Below, in pieces: positions 38,058 through 47,222 of a stretch of DNA of 64,000 nucleotides. The stretch is taken from the NCBI RefSeq assembly GCF_000020125.1, contig NC_010681.1:1922001-1986000 (forward strand), written 5' to 3'. The position numbers and the translations under genes are program-made. The stretch's first letter is position 1. Every line of letters starts with the position of its first letter. The stretch comes from Paraburkholderia phytofirmans PsJN (lineage in GTDB: Bacteria > Pseudomonadota > Gammaproteobacteria > Burkholderiales > Burkholderiaceae). The notes beneath the pieces were generated by a model that saw only the letters and a list, made by a program, of their open reading frames with translations, ran no database searches and was not told the DNA's origin.

Positions 38058-38795
38058 CTACGACGCCGGCGCGACGACCTCGAGCAACGCGGTCTTGTCG
38101 AAGCGCCAGGGAATCGGCGGCGCCTCGACCGACGCGCGAACATGCGCGATGAACGACTTGCGCGTTATCTCGCGACCGCCTAGCGACGCCAGATGCGACG
38201 TGTTCTGCTGGCAGTCTATCATTTCTATTTCGTGACGGCGTAAGTGTCCGACAAGCGCGGCCAGCGCCATTTTCGACGCATCCGTGACCTCCGCGAACAT
38301 GGATTCGCCGAAGAACATTTTGCCGAACGACACCCCGTATAAACCGCCCACGCGCTTGCCTTCGAACCAGGTTTCGATGCTGTGCGCGTCGCCCACGCGA
38401 TGCAGCGACGAGTACGCTTCGACCACATCGGCGGTGATCCAGGTGCCGCGCTGTCCACGTCGCGGTGCCTGCGCGCAGGCGCGCATCACCGAGGCAAAAT
38501 CATGGTCGACGCGGATTTCCCACGCGTCTTCACGCAGCACGCGCCTGAGCGTTTTGCGCAGCGACGGCGCCACCTTGAATTCGGCGGGGCGCAGGACCAT
38601 GCGCGGGTCGGGGCTCCACCACAACACCGGCTGACCGTCCGAATACCACGGGAAAATGCCGCGCCGATAGGCGTCGATCAGGCGCGACGGCAACAGGTCG
38701 CCGCTGGCGGCGAGCAGGCCGGGCGCGCCGCTGGTCGCGCCGAGGGCGCGTTCGACGGGCGGGAACGGATCGTCAGGTCCGAGCCAGGGAACCAT
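38058..38795 (-). CDS. aat: Leucyl/phenylalanyl-tRNA-protein transferase
   Basis: 245 residues, starting 9 bases after the NUDIX stop. Signatures: [50 protein letters not shown] and [18 protein letters not shown]. It transfers Leu or Phe to N-terminal Arg/Lys of proteins in the bacterial N-end rule pathway. Followed after 117 bases by bpt. Confidence 0.96.
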   Translation of the reverse strand: MVPWLGPDDPFPPVERALGATSGAPGLLAASGDLLPSRLIDAYRRGIFPWYSDGQPVLWWSPDPRMVLRPAEFKVAPSLRKTLRRVLREDAWEIRVDHDFASVMRACAQAPRRGQRGTWITADVVEAYSSLHRVGDAHSIETWFEGKRVGGLYGVSFGKMFFGESMFAEVTDASKMALAALVGHLRRHEIEMIDCQQNTSHLASLGGREITRKSFIAHVRASVEAPPIPWRFDKTALLEVVAPAS

Positions 38796-38804
38796 GCGCG
38801 CCGC

Positions 38805-39350
38805 TCAACCTTCGCGCAGCGAGCGGAAGATGTCGCCCGTGTGCAGGCCGAAGCTGCCGGCGGCGCGGTCGGCGAAAAAGAAACGCAGGGTCTGGCCGAC
38901 CGTGGGAAAGGCAATCTCGTCCCAGGGGACTTCGTGTTCTTCGAAGAGCTTTACTTCCAGGCTTTCTTCGCCGGCGGCAATGTCGAGATCGAGCAGGCGC
39001 GCCATATAGAACAGATGCACCTGATGCACGTGCGGCACGTTCAGCAGCGAGAAGAGGTTTTGCACTTCGACGCGCGCGCCGGCTTCTTCCAGCGTTTCGC
39101 GCGATGCCGCTTCGGCGGTGGTCTCGCCCATTTCCATGAAGCCCGCAGGCAGCGTCCAGTAGCCGTAGCGCGGTTCGATCGCGCGACGGCACAGCAGCAC
39201 TTTGTCGTCCCACACCGGGACGGTGCCGACCACGTTGCGCGGATTCTGATAGTGCACCGTGCCGCAACTGCCGCATACGAAACGCTCGCGGTTGTCGCCC
39301 GGCGGGATGCTCAGGCTGACGCCCTGGCCGCAGACAGAACAGAATTTCAT
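38805..39350 (-). CDS. NUDIX hydrolase with N-terminal zinc ribbon
   Basis: 181 residues. A Cys4 zinc ribbon (FCSVCGQ...FVCGSCGTVHYQNPRN, residues 3-40) precedes the NUDIX box GFMEMGETTAEAASRETLEE at about 70-89 with its REtLEEaGA core. It hydrolyses a nucleoside-diphosphate-linked compound; the ribbon recalls NADH pyrophosphatase but the protein is shorter. First gene of the NUDIX-aat-bpt-pyrD group, common in burkholderias. No strong ribosome site. Confidence 0.92.
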   Translation of the reverse strand: MKFCSVCGQGVSLSIPPGDNRERFVCGSCGTVHYQNPRNVVGTVPVWDDKVLLCRRAIEPRYGYWTLPAGFMEMGETTAEAASRETLEEAGARVEVQNLFSLLNVPHVHQVHLFYMARLLDLDIAAGEESLEVKLFEEHEVPWDEIAFPTVGQTLRFFFADRAAGSFGLHTGDIFRSLREG

Positions 39351-39649
39351 AGGAAGGGGACGAGAAAGGGTGATAGGAGTTTATCACCGGGGCGAAGTTT
39401 TTCTCAGGTCGCAAAATCGCGGCGAGCGGGATTTGGCGTGAGGCGAGGCCGATGCTGAGGAACAAGCCGAAAACTGCGTGCGCGCGGCGTGATTGTTTTG
39501 TTCGGAATCCGGAGTATCTTGCGCGCGAGGCTCGATCCGCGGGCATGCATGGTGTCGCAAGCCAGTGGTGGGATCGGTGCTGAAAGAAAGGCACTACGAC
39601 TGCGGCTGGTAATGCGCTACGCGTCGTAAAAAAACAGCGGGAAAGAAAC
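39351..39649. other. Spacer between NUDIX gene and tRNA terminator
   Basis: With the terminator and up to the tRNA, about 370 bases without a protein gene. The NUDIX operon promoter should be here. No clear elements were seen. Confidence 0.4.
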
Positions 39650-39678
39650 AAAAAAGGCCTGCCGGTTAGGCAAGCCTT
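39650..39678 (-). terminator. Intrinsic terminator of initiator tRNA
   Basis: A 10-base stem (AAGGCTTGCC with one G-U pair) and 5-base loop, followed on the minus strand by a long T-rich run. Confidence 0.85.
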
Positions 39679-39717
39679 CAATGTTGTCTTCGACGTCTCC
39701 AACCAATTTGGTGCGCT

Positions 39718-39794
<77 letters not shown>

Positions 39795-40029
39795 TCCGTC
39801 GAAGAAAAGATTATAGAACAAAGCGGATAGGGTTGCAATAGCTATTTAAGAACCGGCTTCAATCCATGAGCCTTGCATCGGCACGTGAGCGCTGAAGTCG
39901 CCGCGCGCATGGCTTGCGTCGCATGCCGGAAGGCCCGCGTAAGGCGCTGCGCTAGAATTCAGGTTCCTCTCGCGACGCCACCCCGCACGCACGGCGGCGC
40001 GCTCCAACTCTTACCTTGTTCTGAACTCC

Positions 40030-40527
40030 ATGGATATCGCTCACGATCTGCAGGTGATTGCCGCTCAGGAACACACGCTGGTGTTCCCCCAATTCGACGC
40101 CGACCGCGCGTGGCAAGTCGGCGCGTATCTGCACGAGGTCGCCAAGGCGCGCGGTATCCCCGTCGCGATCGACGTGCGCACCTTCGGTCAGCCGCTGTTT
40201 TTCAGCCTGCTCGACGGCGCCACGCCGGACAATATCGATTGGGTGCGCCGCAAGAGCAACACGGTCGCGCATTTCCGCCGCAGTTCGTACGCGATCGGCT
40301 TGAAGTTGCAGCAGGCCGGCGGCACGCTCGCGGATAAGCACGCCCTGGCCGCGTCGGAATATGCGTCGCACGGCGGCGCGTTTCCGTTGACGGTGGCGCA
40401 CGCGGGCGTGATCGGTTCGATCACCGTGTCGGGTCTGCCGCAGCGCGCCGATCACGAACTGGTGGTGGAAGCGCTGTGCGCGCATCTCGGCCACGACTAC
40501 AGCAAGCTCGCGCTTGCAAAGGCCTGA
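40030..40527 (+). CDS. UPF0303 / heme-degrading domain (DUF336-like) protein
   Basis: 165 residues. The pattern [33 protein letters not shown], then [21 protein letters not shown] and [24 protein letters not shown], fits UPF0303, related to the HbpS/GlcG fold. Family members are small cytoplasmic proteins of uncertain role, some of which bind heme or corrinoids. The SMR pump gene follows after four bases. Confidence 0.85.
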   Translation: MDIAHDLQVIAAQEHTLVFPQFDADRAWQVGAYLHEVAKARGIPVAIDVRTFGQPLFFSLLDGATPDNIDWVRRKSNTVAHFRRSSYAIGLKLQQAGGTLADKHALAASEYASHGGAFPLTVAHAGVIGSITVSGLPQRADHELVVEALCAHLGHDYSKLALAKA

Positions 40528-40531
40528 GCCG

Positions 40532-40870
40532 ATGCGGCTGCCTCCTTATGCCTTGCTCGGCATCGCCATCGTGGCCGAAGTGATCGCGACCTCCGCGATG
40601 CGGGCGTCGGAGGGTTTCTCGCGGTTGCTGCCTTCGGCGGTGGTCGTGCTCGGCTATGGCGTGGCGTTCTATTGCCTGTCGCTCACGCTCAAGAGCATTC
40701 CGGTCGGCATCGTCTACGCGGTGTGGTCCGGCGCCGGCATCGTGCTGATCACGCTGGTCGCGGTGCTGCTGTACCGCCAGGTGCCCGACGTGCCGGCCGT
40801 TATAGGACTCGGGCTGATTATTGCCGGGGTTGCCGTACTGAACATGTTTTCGAAGATGCAGGCGCACTGA
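40532..40870 (+). CDS. SMR family multidrug efflux protein (EmrE-like)
   Basis: 112 residues from the ATG at 40532. Four hydrophobic helices with the essential membrane Glu in TM1 ([19 protein letters not shown]) and the signature [15 protein letters not shown]. It works as a dual-topology dimer exchanging protons for cationic drugs. Probably cotranscribed with the UPF0303 gene. Confidence 0.93.
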   Translation: MRLPPYALLGIAIVAEVIATSAMRASEGFSRLLPSAVVVLGYGVAFYCLSLTLKSIPVGIVYAVWSGAGIVLITLVAVLLYRQVPDVPAVIGLGLIIAGVAVLNMFSKMQAH

Positions 40871-40901
40871 GCCGCTGCATAGACACGGGCGCCGCGGGTG
40901 C

Positions 40902-41297
40902 TTACTTGCAGCGCACGATCATCGAACGGTTTTTCACGTTGGCCGAGACGACGTTCGTGACGCTGCCGCCCGCCGTGCCGCCTTCGTCATTGTCTTTGGA
41001 CACGATGTCGTAGCCCGTCGCGCCGCAGGCCTTGCCGGCCTGCACGTAGCACGACGCCCAGCTGGAAGCGGCGTCGGCGCCGCTGCAATTCACGGCGAAG
41101 CCGGTCTGGCCGTTCGGCAGATTGATCAGCGACGTGGTGTTCGACGATGCGCAGCCGGCGAGGCTCGCCGCGCCGATCAGCACGGCGGCGGGCAGGGCGG
41201 CCACGAGCGGGCTGCGGCGAACGAGAGCAAGCGCTGCGGCGCCGGTTCGATGGCGGTTGAAGCGGCCGGCGCGGCGCAGTTGCGTCATGAAATGCAT
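40902..41297 (-). CDS. Putative lipoprotein of unknown function
   Basis: 131 residues; GGA 9 bases before ATG. An unusually long basic leader (about 30 residues) precedes a hydrophobic stretch and the lipobox SLAGCAS near residue 48. The mature part has several Cys (VNCSGADAASSWASCYVQAGKACGATG) and ends YDIVSKDND...RSMIVRCK, a pattern seen in small Cys-rich surface lipoproteins of unknown role. Confidence 0.72.
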   Translation of the reverse strand: MHFMTQLRRAGRFNRHRTGAAALALVRRSPLVAALPAAVLIGAASLAGCASSNTTSLINLPNGQTGFAVNCSGADAASSWASCYVQAGKACGATGYDIVSKDNDEGGTAGGSVTNVVSANVKNRSMIVRCK

Positions 41298-41369
41298 CGT
41301 GATGTTTCCTTTCAGATTGATATTCGGGTCGCCACGTGGACCGGGAGCGCCTGTCGACGCTCGGGAAGC

Positions 41370-41561
41370 TCACGGCGTTTCGATCGTGATGCCCGCAGCG
41401 CTGACCATCCGGCGGCTTTCCCCGCCTTCTCTCGTGGCCGCGTCTTCCCAGATGCTGATGGCTTTTGCAATGTCGATGCCGTGACTTTCGGCGTACGCAA
41501 ACCATGTGTTCGCCGCATCCGGCTCGGGCAATTCGTGGTTTTGCAGAAAATATTTTCCCAT
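41370..41561 (-). CDS. Small hypothetical protein
   Basis: 63 residues from an ATG at 41559-41561 (MGKYFLQNHELPEPDAANTW). The frame runs much further upstream, but only this part looks protein-like, with balanced charge and helix-forming sequence. No family recognised. It lies convergent to nothing and 72 bases after the lipoprotein gene start, on the same strand. Confidence 0.5.
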   Translation of the reverse strand: MGKYFLQNHELPEPDAANTWFAYAESHGIDIAKAISIWEDAATREGGESRRMVSAAGITIETP

Positions 41562-41848
41562 ATTGCGCTCGGTGAACTCGAAAAGGCGTTTTCGTGACAG
41601 CACGGTCCGTGCCGATGATCCGGTTCGACCGGCGCGGGCCGAACAAGTGCGATCGGTTGCACCGCCGGGCGGCGCCGTAGAACTAATCGGCTCGCGACGC
41701 GCCTTACTTACTGGTTGGCCGCGCGTCAATGCCGGCGACGCACTGGCCGCGCGGACGCAAGCGGTGACATGAAGGTCGACGCACAGGCAGGCGCATCGAA
41801 CGCCGCTGTGCGCGGCATCCACCCTGAATTACAACGAGGAGAACGAAT

Positions 41849-42127
41849 ATGGCTGAACGGGTCAGCGGCCCTTACCGCGGTTATTACATCAGCGCCGCCG
41901 CGCGCCTCGTACCGGCGGCCGACGCGCCGGCTACGACCGCAGGCAGCGCGAGCGGGACTTACGTCGGCTCGGTGAGCCTGGCTGAACACGGTCCGGACGA
42001 TCCTCATCGTATGGAAACCTTGCTCGAACTCGGCGACGGCCAGCGCTTCGGCAGCGAGGAGGAGGCGCTCGCCTTCGTCGAGCAGGCGGCGCGCGATTAC
42101 ATCGACCGCTTGCTGGGAGGCGCTTGA
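41849..42127 (+). CDS. Small hypothetical protein
   Basis: 92 residues with an excellent ribosome site (GAGGAGAACGAAT before ATG). It starts MAERVSGPYRGYYISAAARLV, has a beta-rich middle (GTYVGSVSLAEHG) and a helical C-terminus (EEEALAFVEQAARDYIDRLL). No named family recognised. The layout suggests a small cytoplasmic alpha/beta protein. The DUF1488 gene is 176 bases downstream. Confidence 0.7.
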   Translation: MAERVSGPYRGYYISAAARLVPAADAPATTAGSASGTYVGSVSLAEHGPDDPHRMETLLELGDGQRFGSEEEALAFVEQAARDYIDRLLGGA

Positions 42128-42303
42128 TGGCGGGGCGTAAGGTGGAGCAAAGCGTCGCCGGGCGGGTCGGCAAAACTGCCGATGAAAGCTTGGCCGCAGG
42201 CTGGACCTCGGTCCGGCCGCGCGAGTACCATATCGACGTTCTCCGGCGCCGGCCGGTTCTCGCCGGCGCCGGTTTCCCGCCGGATCTTTCTGATGAGGCA
42301 ACC

Positions 42304-42588
42304 ATGGAAATTCGGTTTCCCGCGGACGCGCCTGCTTACCGCGACTCGAATCTGACCGTTGTCTTCCCCGCACTGGTGGATGGCGAACCGGTGCCGTGCG
42401 CGATCTCCGTGGAAGCGCTCGAAGATCACTTCGGCGCCTATTCCGAGGACCTGGAAGGCTGGATGCGTGCTTTCGACGCCGGACGTCCGCGCATCGAAGC
42501 GGTCGCGCGCGAGCACTTGCAGATCAGTAACGGCACGCCTGTGCTGCTGAAGAGCGGTCACTTTCCGCCGGGCAATGTCGCGGGGTGA
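42304..42588 (+). CDS. DUF1488 family protein
   Basis: 94 residues from the ATG at 42304, preceded by GAGGC; the open frame extends upstream to 42124 without similarity. Start MEIRFPADAPAYRDSNLTVV, then FPALVDGEPVPCAISVEALEDHFGA, the DUF1488 pattern. Function unknown. Confidence 0.82.
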   Translation: MEIRFPADAPAYRDSNLTVVFPALVDGEPVPCAISVEALEDHFGAYSEDLEGWMRAFDAGRPRIEAVAREHLQISNGTPVLLKSGHFPPGNVAG

Positions 42589-42978
42589 TGGCGCTGTCCG
42601 AAAGAGAATGCGGCTGCGCGGGCCGCATCGTAATTGCAGCGGATTGGCGGTCAGACGCGTTATCGTTGATGAGCATTTGCGACTGAGCGAGCCATAGCGC
42701 ATTTGCATGCGCTGACCTGAAGTGCCGCACGCTGCAAATCCTCGCGCAGCTCGCCAACGCCACCCGCCACCCGCCGACTGGCTGGTGAACAGTTGCGACT
42801 GAGTGGGCCGTGCGAGAGCCATGGCGAATTTGCACGCGCTGACTGAAGTGCCGCACGCCGCAAATCCACGCAGTTCGCCAACCCAACGCAGCTCGCCAAC
42901 CCAACGCAGCTCGCCAACCCCACGCAGCTTGCCAACCCAACGCCACTTGCCACACCCCGACGACCTTCGCGCCGTTGT
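42589..42978. repeat. Repeat-rich intergenic region
   Basis: An imperfect duplication of about 90-100 bases (roughly 42671-42760 and 42787-42885) shares TTGCGACTGAG, GCGCTGAC, TGAAGTGCCGCACG and GCAAATCC. The second copy runs into five tandem 18-base units of consensus ACGCAGCTCGCCAACCCA (42868-42957). It lies between DUF1488 and the end of the convergent epimerase gene. Confidence 0.85.
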
Positions 42979-43977
42979 TCAAACCGCGCTCGCGGCGCTG
43001 CCGTTTGCTCCCGCATTCGCCGATGCCGCTTCGCGCGCGGCATCGAATGCATGGCGGATCCCTTCTTCGTAGGACGTTCTGGCGATCGGGCCAATCAGTT
43101 CGGTCAACGCCGAGTCGTCGAGCACGAGCGGTTCGGTCATCAGGTAATTCATTTCCACCAGTTCCCGCATCAACGGATTGAACAGGCCGAGCACGCGCAG
43201 CAGCGTCTTGCCGGCCACCATCAGCTTGGGTTGGCGGCCCGCCAGCGCATAGGCCTGCCGTGCCACTTCGCGCTGCGTGATGGTCCCCGCGCCGGCGAGG
43301 TGCCACCAGCGTCCATATGCCTCGGGCGTGCGCGTGAGCTTTTCGACCACCGGCCCGATATCCGGCAGATAGATGAATTCATGCGGCACATCCGCAGGCC
43401 CGATCACCTGCGCGCGCTTGCCGTTTGCCGCGGCTTCGAACACGCCGTTCAGCAGGCTGCGCTCGATATTCGGGCCGTAGAAGTCGGGCAGGCGCAGCAC
43501 GAGCGTCGAGAGGCCATTGTGGCCATGCGCCGCCAGCACCAGGTTTTCCTGCGCGAGGCGCATTTGCCCCTTGAACGTGTGCGGCTGCCGCGGATGATCT
43601 TCGCGGACCGGGTTGCCGCGCGCGCGGCCGTACGGATACACCGTGCCGATCAGAATGAAGCGTTCGACGCCCGCCGCCGTCACGCCCGCAAGCGTTCTCT
43701 CCATGAGCGGCGGATGCGCGGCGAACTGGTCGTAGGGCACGCCGACCAGATAGATCACCGTTTGCAGACCTTGGGACGCCGCGCGGATCGAGGCGGGGTC
43801 GTCCGGATTCCACGTGACGATCTCGGCGTGCGGATCGTGGCCGAACGCGGCCTCGAGCGGCTGACGCGAACGGCCGACCACGCGGTAATCGCGACCCGCC
43901 GCGCTGAGCGCCGCCGCGATGACCTGGCCGGCCGCGCCCGCGGCGCCGAATAAACCCACCTTGCCTGTCTCTTGCAT
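42979..43977 (-). CDS. NAD(P)-binding epimerase/dehydratase-like protein
   Basis: 332 residues. An extended-SDR Rossmann start (VGLFGAAGAAGQVIAAAL), then AGVERFILIGTVYPYGRARG with Tyr of the SDR type, LRLPDFYGPNIERSLLNGVF, and EFIYLPDIGPVVEKL. The catalytic YxxxK is not obvious, so it may be an atypical member. A TetR regulator is divergent, and its double operator overlaps this gene's promoter (listed). Substrate unknown. Confidence 0.87.
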   Translation of the reverse strand: MQETGKVGLFGAAGAAGQVIAAALSAAGRDYRVVGRSRQPLEAAFGHDPHAEIVTWNPDDPASIRAASQGLQTVIYLVGVPYDQFAAHPPLMERTLAGVTAAGVERFILIGTVYPYGRARGNPVREDHPRQPHTFKGQMRLAQENLVLAAHGHNGLSTLVLRLPDFYGPNIERSLLNGVFEAAANGKRAQVIGPADVPHEFIYLPDIGPVVEKLTRTPEAYGRWWHLAGAGTITQREVARQAYALAGRQPKLMVAGKTLLRVLGLFNPLMRELVEMNYLMTEPLVLDDSALTELIGPIARTSYEEGIRHAFDAAREAASANAGANGSAASAV

Positions 43978-44043
43978 GACTACTCCCTGAGGCGGCGCCG
44001 GATCGCGTCCGCATGATTTTGTGACTGATGGAGAGAAATTTAG

Positions 44044-44070
44044 TGAACACCGTTCAGTGAACAGTGTTCA
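44044..44070. promoter_or_regulatory. Double TetR operator
   Basis: Two adjacent 13-base palindromes: TGAACACCGTTCA (44044-44056, near-perfect) and TGAACAGTGTTCA (44058-44070, perfect), with centres 14 bases apart. They sit between the TetR gene and the epimerase gene and touch the -10 of the epimerase promoter. Confidence 0.7.
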
Positions 44071-44097
44071 GTTTAATTTGACTTTTCAGTTTGTCAA
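44070..44097 (-). promoter_or_regulatory. Promoter of the epimerase-like gene
   Basis: On the minus strand, -35 TTGACA (44092-44097) and -10 TAAACT (44070-44075) with a 16-base spacer. The double TetR site starts at the -10, so binding should block this promoter. Confidence 0.65.
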
Positions 44098-44104
44098 CCC
44101 GAAA

Positions 44105-45028
44105 ATGTTCGTCATGGGAATCGCTGAACGAAAGAACCGCCAGAAGCAGGCACTGCGCGAACGCATCCTCGATGCCGCGCGGCGCATCGTGATGCGCGAA
44201 GGCTTTGCCGCGTTGTCCATGCGCAAGATCGCCGACGCCATCGAATATTCACCGGCCACGCTTTACCTGCACTTCGCAAGCCGCGATGAGATCGCGCAGG
44301 CCTTGTGCGCGGAAGGCTATGCGCAACTACTGGAAACGTTTGTGCCGCTCGCGGGCATTGCCGATCCGGCCGAGCGGCTCAAGGCGCTCGGCCGGGCGTA
44401 TGTGGCCTTCGGCGTTGCGCATCCGGAAACGTACCGGCTGATCTTCATGGAAGATCCGAGCTACACGGGCGCGGCGTTGGGCGGAGCGGTGAAGGGTAAG
44501 GCGGTGGCGGATCCGGCTAATGCCGGGGCGGCGTCCGGCGCTGCGGCGACGAGCGAGGACACCGGAGCCAGCGCGGCTGACGAAGCGAGCAGCGAAACGG
44601 CCGCTACCGAGGCCGACCCCGGAGAAGCCGCCTTGCACATCATGATTTCCGCGCTCGACGAACTCAAAGCGGCGGGGCGGCTGTCGGCGTCGATGGATGT
44701 GGCGGTGTGGGCCGAGGCGTTCTGGGCAAACTTGCACGGCATCGTCGCACTGAATCTGACGTGCCCCGTGTTTCCGACCGCGCCGCTCGATACCGTGGTG
44801 GGCGTTGCGCTCGACGCCTGGTTGGGCGCATCGCATGCAGAACAAGCGCCGACGGGCGCCGTGGGCAGCGCCGGCACGCGCAAGAAGAAATCGCCCGGAA
44901 CGCGTCTCGAATCGGCAGCGCAACCGGACAACGATCTCGACGCTCAACCGTTAGCTAAAAAACCGGCGAAAGCCACAGCGAGCGGTGTCACCGCGCCGCC
45001 CGCCAGGCGCAAAATCACGAGCGCGTGA
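44105..45028 (+). CDS. TetR/AcrR family regulator with unusual low-complexity insert
   Basis: 307 residues from the ATG at 44105, or 304 from the ATG at 44114; no ribosome site distinguishes them. The HTH is clear (ERILDAARRIVMREGFAALSMRKIADAIEYSPATLYLHFASRDEIA, within the first 75 residues), and WHG-type C-terminal helices follow (GVAHPETYRLIFMED, later VWAEAFWANLHGIVAL). An Ala/Glu/Ser/Thr-rich stretch of about 45 residues (near 125-175) interrupts the ligand domain, and the last 50 residues are Lys/Ala/Pro-rich. Both make it longer than the usual 200 or so. It probably represses the divergent gene. Confidence 0.9.
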   Translation: MFVMGIAERKNRQKQALRERILDAARRIVMREGFAALSMRKIADAIEYSPATLYLHFASRDEIAQALCAEGYAQLLETFVPLAGIADPAERLKALGRAYVAFGVAHPETYRLIFMEDPSYTGAALGGAVKGKAVADPANAGAASGAAATSEDTGASAADEASSETAATEADPGEAALHIMISALDELKAAGRLSASMDVAVWAEAFWANLHGIVALNLTCPVFPTAPLDTVVGVALDAWLGASHAEQAPTGAVGSAGTRKKKSPGTRLESAAQPDNDLDAQPLAKKPAKATASGVTAPPARRKITSA

Positions 45029-45074
45029 TAACGTTCAATTCCACCTCAATTTGCGCGGTTGCGCTTAGCTCTCC

Positions 45075-46199
45075 ATGTCCATTTCCGCCTCGCCCGACGT
45101 CAGCGACGAAGTCGCGACTTACGTAGCCAACCGCATCGGTTTCATCGAACTGGACAGGCCGAAGGCGCTCAATGCGCTGTCGACCGGCATGATTCGCGCG
45201 ATGCACGCGGCGCTCGACCAGTGGCGCGAAGATCCGGACGTGCTCGCCGTCGTGGTGCGCAGCCGGCACCCGCGCGCGTTCTGCGCGGGCGGCGACATCC
45301 GCTTTCTCTATGAGTCGGCGCAGCGCGGCGAGCACGATGCGCGCGACACGTTTTTCATCGAGGAATACCGGCTCAATCACGCGATCTTCACCTTCCCGAA
45401 GCCGTATATCGCGCTGATGAACGGCGTGGTGATGGGCGGCGGCATGGGCATTTCGCAGGGTGCGCATCGCACAGGCGGTCTGCGAGTCGTCACGAATTCG
45501 ACGAAGATGGCGATGCCTGAAACCCGCATCGGCCTGTTTCCCGATGTCGGCGCGGGTTGGTTTCTGGCTCGCACGCCCGGCGCGATCGGCCGTTATCTCG
45601 CGGTGACCGGCGAAACGATCGGCGCGGCCGACGCGCTTTACGCAGGTCTTGCCGACACCTACATCGACGACGCGGCCTTGCCCGCGCTGGTCGACACCTT
45701 GCGCAGCGAGCCTTTCGAGCGTGGTGCGGACGTGGTGGCGTGCATTGAACGCGAGGCGCTCGCGCATCAGGTCGTGCCGCAACCGGAGGCCTCGTCGCTG
45801 GCGCACGGGCGTGCGTTGATCGATCGTCACTTCGCGTTGCCCGATGTCGCTCGCATTCTTGCCTCGCTCCAAAGCGAGCGCGAGGCCGCCGATTGGGCCG
45901 AACAGATGATTTCGGTGTTGCGCGAACGTTCGCCGTTGTCGATGGCGGTGTCGCTGGAAGTGGTGACGCGCGCCGAAGGTTCGATGGCCGACGTGCTGCG
46001 TGGCGACCTCGATCTGACGCGCTCGAGCTTTCTGCACGGCGACACGATAGAAGGCATTCGCGCGCGCATCATCGACAAGGACAACGCGCCGCGCTGGCGC
46101 TTTGCGCGCATCGAAGACGTGAACGCCGCCGACGTCGAGAAGATGTTCGAGAGCCCGTGGCCGGCGAACGAGCATCCGCTGCGCGATCTGCGCGGTTAA
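45075..46199 (+). CDS. Enoyl-CoA hydratase/isomerase family, 3-hydroxyisobutyryl-CoA hydrolase-like
   Basis: 374 residues, the length of HIBYL-CoA hydrolases and longer than crotonases. Crotonase fold with the oxyanion-hole motifs AFCAGGDIRFLYE and GVVMGGGMGISQGAH, and the acidic active-site region KMAMPETRIGLFPDVGAGWFL. The C-terminal part (RSPLSMAVSLEVVTRA, RIIDKDNAPRW) is typical of the hydrolases. It acts in valine degradation, releasing 3-hydroxyisobutyrate. No other valine genes are adjacent. Confidence 0.92.
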   Translation: MSISASPDVSDEVATYVANRIGFIELDRPKALNALSTGMIRAMHAALDQWREDPDVLAVVVRSRHPRAFCAGGDIRFLYESAQRGEHDARDTFFIEEYRLNHAIFTFPKPYIALMNGVVMGGGMGISQGAHRTGGLRVVTNSTKMAMPETRIGLFPDVGAGWFLARTPGAIGRYLAVTGETIGAADALYAGLADTYIDDAALPALVDTLRSEPFERGADVVACIEREALAHQVVPQPEASSLAHGRALIDRHFALPDVARILASLQSEREAADWAEQMISVLRERSPLSMAVSLEVVTRAEGSMADVLRGDLDLTRSSFLHGDTIEGIRARIIDKDNAPRWRFARIEDVNAADVEKMFESPWPANEHPLRDLRG

Positions 46200-46292
46200 A
46201 CCCGAAGGATCAAAGCCGGGCGGCAAGCCATGACGCCGTGGCGCGCGGCATAGCGCTGTTGCAAACGACCGGCGGCTAAGCCGCCGCGCCGC

Positions 46293-46718
46293 TCATTCCT
46301 CGTCTTCGCTCGCCATGAAGGCGCGCATGAACACCAGCGCGCCCCAGCCCCACATCGCATTCGCGGCGAACCCCACGGAGAGGCGCGGCAGCATGTTGCC
46401 GCTCGGCCAGATGCCGCGCAGCGGGTCGATCACGAACACGCTCGCCGCCGTCAGCGCAATGCCGCCAAACACGAAGGCCGGCACCCACGGCGCACGCCGA
46501 TGCGGCGCGACGCGCAACAGCCACGCCATCAGCACGGCCCAGAACGCACTCCAGATTGCGTTGGCGATGAACTCAGGCAAGCCGAGCGGTAAAAACGGCG
46601 CAGTGGAAAAACCGGTCGGCTCGATCATCCCGGCTGCGTGCAGCAGCGCCAGCGTCGAGTCGTGGAAGAACAGGGAAGCCAGAAAACCGGCGACGAACGG
46701 CAGGATGAGTTTTTGCAT
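46293..46718 (-). CDS. Small integral membrane protein of unknown function
   Basis: 141 residues from the ATG at 46716-46718 (GGCGG upstream). Four hydrophobic segments (LILPFVAGFLASLFF, FIANAIWSAFWAVLMAWLL, AFVFGGIALTAASVFVI, FAANAMWGWGALVFMRAFM) make it a small four-TM protein. No family recognised with confidence. It ends in an acidic SEDEE tail. Confidence 0.8.
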   Translation of the reverse strand: MQKLILPFVAGFLASLFFHDSTLALLHAAGMIEPTGFSTAPFLPLGLPEFIANAIWSAFWAVLMAWLLRVAPHRRAPWVPAFVFGGIALTAASVFVIDPLRGIWPSGNMLPRLSVGFAANAMWGWGALVFMRAFMASEDEE

Positions 46719-47222
46719 GCATTGCACCGCCAGGATACAGGCGGCGTGGTTCGCATGGCCTGTACCGGATTATTCGGAAAACGTGCGCCATTATATATAG
46801 ACGTACCCCCCTTCCAGCGTACACGCCGCGCAACATCCGTATGCTTTAGCGTCGGGCTAATCACGAAAGTGGAAAACCTAAGCTAAAAAAAATCGTTCAA
46901 AAGCCGCAGCCCGATCCATAGACTGTTTCTCCATGCAGACGGCGTTTGCCGCCGTCGCCGTTTAATCGAGCGCATGACGCGCACGTTTGGTCGAGGGAAG
47001 CCGTTGCGATGTCCTGCCTGATGCCGATCTTCATCCGCCGCATGGCGCACGCGCGCCGGCCGGTCCGTTGTCGCCGCTAGCGCGCACCGGCACCGCATTT
47101 TTCCGTTTCTTTGCGCTGCACCGTCCGGCTGTGTGCCGGAGGCGTGTGCGCGGCCGGCCTGTGCGCGAACGCTCGACGCACCGTTTTCATTTAATCCAGT
47201 TTCGTACCTGCAGGAGCAGCAA
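46719..47222. other. Divergent intergenic region upstream of ssuDCB
   Basis: About 500 bases. A perfect minus-strand TATAAT at 46790-46795 can serve the membrane protein gene, but its -35 is weak (GCTGGA). A short inverted repeat (GACGGC-7-GCCGTC) lies near 46939-46957. The ssu promoter must be in the right half; no clear elements are visible, as often with CysB-type activated promoters. Confidence 0.45.

Noticed and set aside
42868..42957. Tandem 18-base units as a CRISPR array
   Set aside because: Units follow each other without spacers, and no cas genes are present.
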